Shown here in pieces: positions 16,480 to 22,168 of a DNA stretch of 22,168 nt. The translations under genes and the position numbers were made by a program. The notes beneath the pieces are model-generated. The model saw only the letters and a list, made by a program, of their open reading frames with translations, was not told the origin of the DNA and did not search any database. The stretch's first letter is position 1, and each line of letters opens with the position of its first letter. The DNA comes from Myxococcota bacterium (GTDB taxonomy: Bacteria > Myxococcota_C > UBA6777): NCBI GenBank assembly GCA_963169055.1, contig CAUJFU010000148.1, positions 1-22,168 of the forward strand, in the 5' to 3' direction.

Positions 16480-18066
16480 ATGTCCAAAGACGTATTGGCG
16501 TTTGCTACGCTTGATCCCAAAACGCTTTCAGGCGCAAAGCCCACGCAGTTATATAATCTTGTGGGGGGCAAGTGGACTTTGCCGCGTGAGAGCAGCGATA
16601 TCCCCGATCCGCTCAACGGTGAGATCTTTCTTAAGATGCCGAACACCCGCAGCGATGAGATCCAACCTTTTCTTGACAGTCTTGCAAGCTGCCCGAAGAG
16701 CGGCCTTCACAACCCCTTGAAAAATGTGGAACGTTATCGGATGTACGGCGATATCTCGGCCAAAGCAGCCGCAGCGATCCGTCAGCCCGAAGTGGCGGAC
16801 TTTTTTGCACGTTGCGTCCAACGTGTGATGCCCAAAAGTTACGCCCAAGCGATGGGCGAAGTGACGGTGGTGCGTTTGTTTCTCGAAAACTTTTCGGGCG
16901 ATCAGGTGCGATTTTTGGCGCGTGGATTTAGTCATCCCGGCGATCATCTCGGCCAACAAAGCCACGGCTACCGTTGGCCGTACGGCCCTGTGATTGTTGT
17001 GGCTCCCTTCAATTTCCCCTTAGAGATCCCTGCTTTGCAACTGATGGGCGCTTTGTACATGGGCAACAAAGTGTTGATCAAAAATGCTTCGACGACCAGC
17101 ATGGTGATCGAACAATTCATTCGTTTGTTGCATCAGTGCGGGATGCCGATGGAAGATGTAGATCAGATCCATTGTGGGGGCCGTGTGATGGGCCAGATCA
17201 TCGAAACTTCCAAAGCGCGCTCTCTTCAGTTTACGGGGAGTGCGCCTGTGGCGGAACAACTCGCGATCGCGACCAAAGGTAAGATCTTTATCGAAGATGC
17301 CGGATTTGACTGGAAGATCCTTGGCCCAGATTATACGCCTGATATGATGGATTATGTGGCTTGGCAATGCGATCAAGATGCCTATGCTGCGAGCGGACAA
17401 AAGTGTTCGGCACAGTCGATCTTGTTTGCACACCAGCATTGGGTTCAGGCCGGCCTGTTCGACCGTTTGCGCACTCTTGCGGCACGCCGAAATGTCGAAG
17501 ATCTCACGATCGGCCCGATCTTGTCGGTCACCAACCAAGAGATGGATGAACAACGCGACAAACTGCTCAAGATCCCGGGCGCGCATATTGTTTGTGGTGG
17601 TGAGCATCTCACGGGGTATCCGGTCCCCTCGATCTACGGGGCTTACAAACCCACCGCGATCTTTGTTCCGCTACCTGAGATCCTCAAAGAACAACATTTT
17701 GAAACCGTTTGCACCGAGATCTTTGCCCCGTTCCAAGTCGTCACTTCTTGGGAAGATCACCAACTTCCCCTTGTTCTCGAAGCTTGCGAGCGTATGCACT
17801 TGCACTTGACGGCGGCCGTCGTCTCCAACGATCCGCACTTTGTCCAACAAGTTCTCGCTCACACCATCAACGGAACAACCTACGCAGGGTTTCGCGCACG
17901 TACCACAGGCGCACCGCAAAACCATTGGTTCGGTCCTGCCGGAGATCCGCGCAGTGCGGGCATCGGTACCGCAGAAGCCATCAAGCTCGTTTGGTCTTGT
18001 CACCGCGAGATCATCCAAGACATCGGCCCCATCCCCAACGGCTGGACGCTCCCTAAATCCTCTTAA
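16480..18066 (+). CDS. Delta-1-pyrroline-5-carboxylate dehydrogenase, ALDH12 (plant) type
   Basis: The 528-residue NAD(P)-dependent aldehyde dehydrogenase should oxidise glutamate semialdehyde/P5C to glutamate in proline catabolism. The catalytic Cys is Cys309 in SGQKCSAQS and the general-base Glu is Glu272 in IEDAGFDWK. As I remember plant ALDH12, it shares many unusual motifs, including HNPLKNVERYRMYGDIS, LGQQSHGYRWPYGP, YVAWQCDQDAYA and TTGAPQNHWFGPAGDPR. The usual bacterial P5C dehydrogenase (PutA or RocA type) has a different sequence style. No proline dehydrogenase gene is adjacent. A cytoplasmic location is expected because there is no signal peptide. Assignment to the ALDH superfamily is certain; the P5C substrate rests on the ALDH12 resemblance. 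Confidence 0.93.
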   Translation: MSKDVLAFATLDPKTLSGAKPTQLYNLVGGKWTLPRESSDIPDPLNGEIFLKMPNTRSDEIQPFLDSLASCPKSGLHNPLKNVERYRMYGDISAKAAAAIRQPEVADFFARCVQRVMPKSYAQAMGEVTVVRLFLENFSGDQVRFLARGFSHPGDHLGQQSHGYRWPYGPVIVVAPFNFPLEIPALQLMGALYMGNKVLIKNASTTSMVIEQFIRLLHQCGMPMEDVDQIHCGGRVMGQIIETSKARSLQFTGSAPVAEQLAIATKGKIFIEDAGFDWKILGPDYTPDMMDYVAWQCDQDAYAASGQKCSAQSILFAHQHWVQAGLFDRLRTLAARRNVEDLTIGPILSVTNQEMDEQRDKLLKIPGAHIVCGGEHLTGYPVPSIYGAYKPTAIFVPLPEILKEQHFETVCTEIFAPFQVVTSWEDHQLPLVLEACERMHLHLTAAVVSNDPHFVQQVLAHTINGTTYAGFRARTTGAPQNHWFGPAGDPRSAGIGTAEAIKLVWSCHREIIQDIGPIPNGWTLPKSS

Positions 18067-18492
18067 TCTCTGGCCTTCGACGAAGCTCCGAAAGAACGAT
18101 ATCTGGGCGTAGTCTTGTTTTTTCTTGCTCCGACCTTCCCCTCGGGTGCTTTTTCTGGCCTGCCTTTTTCCAGCTTTGACACAACGCGGCGCAGTTTCGC
18201 TCTACAACCCCATCTTGCTTCTTGTGCTTTGCCTGTTCTCGTGGCATCCTGCCCCCTTGTCACAAGGCAAGGGGTCGCTTCGCACGGGAAAACCATCGAA
18301 AAGCCAAGGAGTTCTCTTGGCATCGTCGCCCTACGACCCGCTGTCTGGCTTCAAGGGTGGGCCTTGCCCCCAAGGTCAGACTCTTCTCGTCAGAGAGTTT
18401 TTTGAAAGACGCCCTTCTGCTTCGAGAATGGCCTTGCTTGCGACTTCAACGACTTCTGCTTTCTCAAGCAGCCCTCTCAGGAGTCCCTAAAC
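18067..18492. other. Intergenic region with clustered CCTTG/CAAGG inverted repeats
   Basis: These 426 bases lie between the dehydrogenase and the coiled-coil protein gene. Hairpins include CCCCTTG-(8)-CAAGGGG at 18253-18274 and CCTTG/CAAGG pairs at about 18343-18375. ACTCT-(9)-AGAGT with a T-run at 18380-18403 is a weak terminator candidate. Open frames here look random. The region may be a degraded dispersed repeat. The promoter of the downstream gene must be here but is not identified. Confidence 0.5.
18380..18403 (+). terminator. Weak intrinsic terminator candidate
   Basis: A 5-pair stem, ACTCT/AGAGT, with a 9-base loop is followed by six T (18398-18403). The stem is short and AT-containing and lies over 300 bases after the dehydrogenase stop, so confidence is low. 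Confidence 0.2.
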
Positions 18493-21400
18493 ATGATCTT
18501 GACGTGTTACCAATGCGGTCAAAGCTACGACCTTGCTGGATATCCTGCCGACTACGAATTCGCCTGCGTATGCGGTGCTTATCTTTATCATCCCCAACAT
18601 CCCCAGTCTGCTGCCCAATCCCCCGTTGCTGCGGTCTCTTCCGCCTCGTATGATGGCTACAATGCCAGTCAATACGCTGCCTCGCAGGCCTCGCAAACCA
18701 GCCTTCCCGCAGATTCGCCCTTTGCTGTCGAATCGCCCTTTGAAAGCTACAACGTCGAACTCGATGCCAGCGCCGAACAAGGTGATCAAACTAATTTCAG
18801 CGAAGGCACCGTCGTTCGCCAACAACCCACAACCCCCCATCAGTTCGTGGCGACCGAACAAATCTCCGCAGATATCGCCCAAGATCTGCTCAATCTGCGT
18901 GCCTCTTCTGGCCCGATATCTGGGCTTCCGACGCTCGAAAGTCTACCGTTCGGCCAGCTTGAGTCTCTTGCTTCACTAAGCCCCACACAACAAGCGGATC
19001 TCGACAGAAAAGAACGCGAACTTCAACAAGCCCGCAACGACCTGCAAAAAGCAAAAGACACCCTCGCTTCTGTACAAAAATCTCAAGACGCTTTGCACAA
19101 ACAACTCGATGACGCCAAAAAAGCGTTGCTTGAAGCACAGCAAGCGGCCTCTGTTCACGCAAGCAGCCCACCCCCACAAGATCTCTCCCTCCAAACCGAG
19201 GCCGAACAGGCCCGCAAAGAACTCGAAGAACTCAAAGCCGCCTCCGAAAAAGATCGCCGAGAAAAAGAGCGTGCGCTGTTCTCCGAAAACAAACTCAAAC
19301 GCGAAGTCAAAAAGCTCGAAGAACAATTGGCAGAGCTTCAAAACAAAAGCAACGAAGAAGCCCAACGTACCGAAGCTGCAAACACGTTAGAATCCCTCCA
19401 GCAACAAGTCCAAGAACGCCAAGCGGATCTCAACACCCTCCAACAATCCATCCAAGATACCGAGACCCGTCACGTCCAGCTCCTCCACACTCAACAATCC
19501 ATCCAATCCTCGATCGATGCCCTCACGCTCGAACAACAACAACACGCCCAAACCCGTGACGCTCTCCAAGCCGAAACTGAGCGCCTTCAACTCGCTGTCT
19601 CCCAACAGTCCGCCCTCCAAGAAGAAGTCAGCACCCTGCTCCAACAAAAAGCTGATGCACTCGCCGCCATCGAACAATCCCGCATCCTTGAAGCCGAGAT
19701 CGCACAACAGCACACCCAACTTGACGCATCGACCGCTGAGATCGCACAGCAACGCAAGGAACTCGCCGAGCAACAACAAAGCCTGAACGACCAAATCGTC
19801 CAAGCCTCCGCACGTGAGGAATTGCTCTCCCAACGCGAACAACAACTCGCTCAATCTGAACCACAACTTGTCGAGCGCGAAGAAACCCTCCTCACGCAAC
19901 AAGCCGAAGCCCAACAAGCCCTCGAAGAAGCCACTCAAGCTCGCGCCCAAGCCGAAGCCGCCACCCAAGCCCAACGCGCCATCTTTGAAGCCAACAAAGC
20001 CGTGGAGCGACAACTCGAAGAACGCCGCCTCGCCGCCGAACAGGCCGAAGCCCAATCCGAAGAACGCCGCCTCGTCGCCGAACAAGCCCAAGCCCAAGCT
20101 CAAGCCATCGTCGAAACGGCGCAGACCGAGGCCCAATCCATCCTTGAAACGGCGCAGGCCCACGCTCAATCGCTCCTTGAATCCGCACAGGCCGAAGCCC
20201 AAGCCATCGTCGAAACCACTCAAACTACCGCCCAAACAGCACAGGCCACCGCTCAATCGCTTGTTGAGTCCGCACAGATCGAAGCCAAAGTTATCGTTGA
20301 AACCACACAGGCCAACGCTCAATCGCTCCTTGAATCCGCACAGACTGAAGCCCAAGCCATCATCGAAACCGCACAAGCCCAAGCTGCGGTGGCTCTCTCT
20401 TCGGCACACTCCGAAGCGCAACTTGCGCGAGACTCCGCCCAAAACCAAGCCAAAACATCGATCGAATCGGCTCACTCGGAAGCTCACACCATCCTTGAAA
20501 CCGCCCAATCCCAAGCCGACACCATCCTCTCTTCGGCGCAGTCCGAGGCCCAACTTCTGTTCGCTGAAGCACAGCAGATCAACGAAGAAGCCCTCGCTCT
20601 CCGAACCGCAGCCCAATCCGCTCACTCCGCTGCTCAACAAGCCACGCTCGAAGCCCAACAAGCCAAAGACGCCCTCGCTCTCGAACGCAAAAAACACGAA
20701 GAGATCCTCGCCTCGATCTCTCAAGAAAATACCCGTCAACAACAGCTTCTTGTCTCCCTTGAACAAGAGAAAACCGCGCTTGTTGCGGAACGTGAGGCCC
20801 TCGAACATACCCGACAACAACACCTCGCTGCCAAAGCGGCTGCCGAACAGGCCGATGCCTCTGCAAAACAGCGCACATCCGCTGCAATCGAAGCCGAACA
20901 AAAAGCTTCTGCCCAAAAAGCAGAAGCTGAAAAAGCCCAACAGACCGCAAAAACCGAACAAGACAACGCTCGAAACCTGCTCGAACAAGCCCAAAAAGAA
21001 CGCCGTACCGCCGAAGATCGCCTCGCTCAGATCCAAGCCGCCATCCAAAAAGAAGAAGACACCCGCCAAGCCGCTCTGGCTGCCCAAAAAGAAGCGCAAA
21101 AAACCGCAGACCTTGCCGCGAAAGTCGATGCTCAAAGAGCAGAAGCCGAAAAAGCCCAACAGTCGGCCAAATCCGAACGCGATGCTGCACAGCAAGAGCG
21201 CCGAGCCGCTGAATCTGCCCTCGCCGAAGCCAAAGCCCTTCAAAAAGAACTTGAACGCCTCGGCGATGAACGCCAAAAACACCAAACCGCCGAAAAAACC
21301 CTATCCAGCACCAAGCAAGCCACCGAACAAGCCATCCTTTCCTATCGACGTGTTCGCCAACTTTCCGCGCTGTTCTTTGTGGGTGGCTGCTTGATGAGCC

Positions 21401-21942
21401 TCGCTGCTTTCTTGCTGTGGGTGTGGAAAGGCTCGACACAAGCCCGTTTTGATGCTCCAACTCACCGACAACAACACATCGAACCCACCCGCCATGCTCC
21501 ACCCACCATCCACGAAAGCTTCCAACGCGATAACCCTCCTGCCCTCAACCCCCAAGATCCCGACGATGCACGCGAGATCACTCCGCCTCAACCTCGCCTT
21601 CGTACCGCTCCTACCCAACAGCGGGACGCTTCCGTTCCTTCGCGTACCGCTCCTGCTCTACAACACGGTGTATCCGCTCCTTCGCGTACAGCTCCTGCTC
21701 TACAACGCGGTGTATCCGCCCCTTCGCGTACAGCTCCTTCTCTACAACGCGGTGTATCCGCTCCGTTGCGTACTCTCCCCCCAACTTCTCCTCGCACAAC
21801 GCCTTCACGTCCTACTCCGCGCCTTTTCTTGCGCGGTCTCCCCGCTGCTCGACCGCTCGCCCCTACGATGCGCGTACTGCCCACTTCCAAGCCGACAAGT
21901 CAAAGCGCGCCTTCGCCACGTCCCCCTGTCCCTCATCCATAA
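18493..21942 (+). CDS. Zinc-ribbon, giant coiled-coil, single-pass membrane protein with Pro-rich tail
   Basis: I do not recognise this 1149-residue protein. The first 31 residues contain a zinc-ribbon-like knuckle pair, Cys5-x2-Cys8 and Cys25-x-Cys27. A Ser/Ala/Gln-rich linker runs to about 165. A Glu/Ala/Gln-rich coiled coil spans about 170-950. Residues 541-690 within it are built of 11-residue units (ETAQ-x-EAQ-x-IL type). One hydrophobic helix lies at 957-978 (LSALFFVGGCLMSLAAFLLW), preceded by basic YRRVRQ. With no signal peptide, the zinc ribbon and coil are predicted cytoplasmic and the Pro/Thr/Arg-rich tail (979-1149) periplasmic. The tail has four 14-residue RTAPALQRGVSAPS-type repeats. 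Zinc ribbon plus coil plus membrane helix recalls myxobacterial motility or polarity scaffolds, but there is no specific match. AGGAG lies 9 bases before the ATG. Confidence 0.88.
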   Translation: MILTCYQCGQSYDLAGYPADYEFACVCGAYLYHPQHPQSAAQSPVAAVSSASYDGYNASQYAASQASQTSLPADSPFAVESPFESYNVELDASAEQGDQTNFSEGTVVRQQPTTPHQFVATEQISADIAQDLLNLRASSGPISGLPTLESLPFGQLESLASLSPTQQADLDRKERELQQARNDLQKAKDTLASVQKSQDALHKQLDDAKKALLEAQQAASVHASSPPPQDLSLQTEAEQARKELEELKAASEKDRREKERALFSENKLKREVKKLEEQLAELQNKSNEEAQRTEAANTLESLQQQVQERQADLNTLQQSIQDTETRHVQLLHTQQSIQSSIDALTLEQQQHAQTRDALQAETERLQLAVSQQSALQEEVSTLLQQKADALAAIEQSRILEAEIAQQHTQLDASTAEIAQQRKELAEQQQSLNDQIVQASAREELLSQREQQLAQSEPQLVEREETLLTQQAEAQQALEEATQARAQAEAATQAQRAIFEANKAVERQLEERRLAAEQAEAQSEERRLVAEQAQAQAQAIVETAQTEAQSILETAQAHAQSLLESAQAEAQAIVETTQTTAQTAQATAQSLVESAQIEAKVIVETTQANAQSLLESAQTEAQAIIETAQAQAAVALSSAHSEAQLARDSAQNQAKTSIESAHSEAHTILETAQSQADTILSSAQSEAQLLFAEAQQINEEALALRTAAQSAHSAAQQATLEAQQAKDALALERKKHEEILASISQENTRQQQLLVSLEQEKTALVAEREALEHTRQQHLAAKAAAEQADASAKQRTSAAIEAEQKASAQKAEAEKAQQTAKTEQDNARNLLEQAQKERRTAEDRLAQIQAAIQKEEDTRQAALAAQKEAQKTADLAAKVDAQRAEAEKAQQSAKSERDAAQQERRAAESALAEAKALQKELERLGDERQKHQTAEKTLSSTKQATEQAILSYRRVRQLSALFFVGGCLMSLAAFLLWVWKGSTQARFDAPTHRQQHIEPTRHAPPTIHESFQRDNPPALNPQDPDDAREITPPQPRLRTAPTQQRDASVPSRTAPALQHGVSAPSRTAPALQRGVSAPSRTAPSLQRGVSAPLRTLPPTSPRTTPSRPTPRLFLRGLPAARPLAPTMRVLPTSKPTSQSAPSPRPPVPHP
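20113..20562 (+). repeat. Hendecad-coding repeat array (33-base period)
   Basis: Thirteen 11-residue units and one 7-residue unit follow one another in residues 541-690. The consensus is roughly E-[TS]-A-Q-x-E-A-Q-x-[IL]-[LV], and the short unit (ATAQSLV) is at 585-591. An 11-residue period indicates a hendecad, nearly straight coiled coil rather than a heptad coil. DNA copies are diverged except for a few near-identical neighbours. Confidence 0.85.
21601..21768 (+). repeat. Four tandem 42-base repeats in the Pro-rich tail
   Basis: Units at 21601-21642, 21643-21684, 21685-21726 and 21727-21768 encode RTAPALQRGVSAPS-like 14-mers (residues 1037-1092). Units 2-4 differ at only a few bases, suggesting recent duplication; unit 1 is more diverged. 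Confidence 0.9.
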
Positions 21943-22009
21943 ACACCTATCAACAGACGGCCATACTCGGATCGCTGTGGCTGTTTTTTGAGCAACACGC
22001 TGAATCTCT

Positions 22010-22063
22010 GGTCAACGACCCGCCCCGAAAGGGAGCGGGCTTGTGAGTCTTGCCCCGTTGACC
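22010..22063. repeat. Nested stem-loop near the right edge
   Basis: An outer 8-pair stem, GGTCAACG (22010-22017) with CGTTGACC (22056-22063), encloses a second hairpin, CCCGCCCC-GAAA-GGGAGCGGG (22019-22039), with 8 pairs, one bulged A and a GNRA-type loop. On the minus strand it reads as a hairpin followed by GTCGTTGACC. This style recalls terminal hairpins of IS200/IS605-family elements, or a structured RNA, but no transposase gene is visible, so identity is open. The remaining sequence from 21943 to 22168 holds no supported gene. Confidence 0.45.
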
Positions 22064-22168
22064 CGCCCCCAGAAGCCGAGGGAAACTTTGGTGGAGGAAA
22101 CGTTGGGAGAGAATAGATAGGCACAGTCGGATGCTTCTCCAGTCCGATGCATCTGCGGGACACGCGGA

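Noticed and set aside
19387-21285. Long minus-strand open frame (632 residues) opposite the coiled-coil gene
   Set aside because: It is rich in Gly/Phe/Leu in a pattern that mirrors Gln/Ala/Glu codons of the sense gene. It has no family motif and no good start, and the sense protein has clear domains.
19814-21394. Plus-strand open frame (526 residues) rich in Pro/Lys/Asn inside the coiled-coil gene
   Set aside because: It is a shifted frame of the Gln/Ala-rich repeats; the composition is an artefact of the repeated codons.
21933-22168. Minus-strand open frame reaching the right edge
   Set aside because: It overlaps the end of the coiled-coil gene, has no recognisable domain and includes the stem-loop; kept only as a note in the edge hairpin finding.

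Overview
The window looks like chromosomal DNA from a Gram-negative bacterium. Supporting this are a MacA-type periplasmic adaptor with an FtsX-type permease, a large protease with a Sec signal peptide, and moderately high GC. A plant-type (ALDH12-like) dehydrogenase, a divergent second-type EF-G and very large low-complexity proteins suggest a deltaproteobacterial or myxobacterial-like lineage (Myxococcota/Bradymonadota or a neighbour). That placement is inference; there is no rRNA or other phylogenetic marker here. I see no tRNA, rRNA, CRISPR array, integrase or complete insertion sequence.

Left part (1-6714, minus strand): a tricorn-like protease is followed, after a 371-base gap, by a tight cluster of adaptor, ABC permease and the 5' end of a third gene cut by the window edge. 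Middle (7120-13296, plus strand): a FAAH-like amidase, an ABCB-type exporter, an EF-G paralogue and a Nudix hydrolase, with gaps of 42-74 bases, plausibly one transcript. The amidase and protease genes are divergent, sharing the spacer 6715-7119. Next (13416-15074, minus strand), convergent with the Nudix gene, is an unusual protein: a short TPR-like start, about 300 residues of Arg/Asp/Glu/Ser/Asn-rich disorder with tandem repeats, then two segments that read as tandem Hfq-like Sm folds. It is divergent from cysK (15482) and the ALDH12-like dehydrogenase (16480). The right end is a 1149-residue protein: zinc ribbon, very long coiled coil with an 11-residue repeat array, one membrane helix and a Pro-rich tail with 14-residue repeats.

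The best candidates for something undescribed are the tandem-Sm disordered protein and the zinc-ribbon/hendecad/membrane protein. Secondary points are an EF-G with a rebuilt domain IV, a G-quadruplex-capable spacer, paired-hairpin intergenic elements at 3136-3179 and near the right edge, and a marked excess of GATC.
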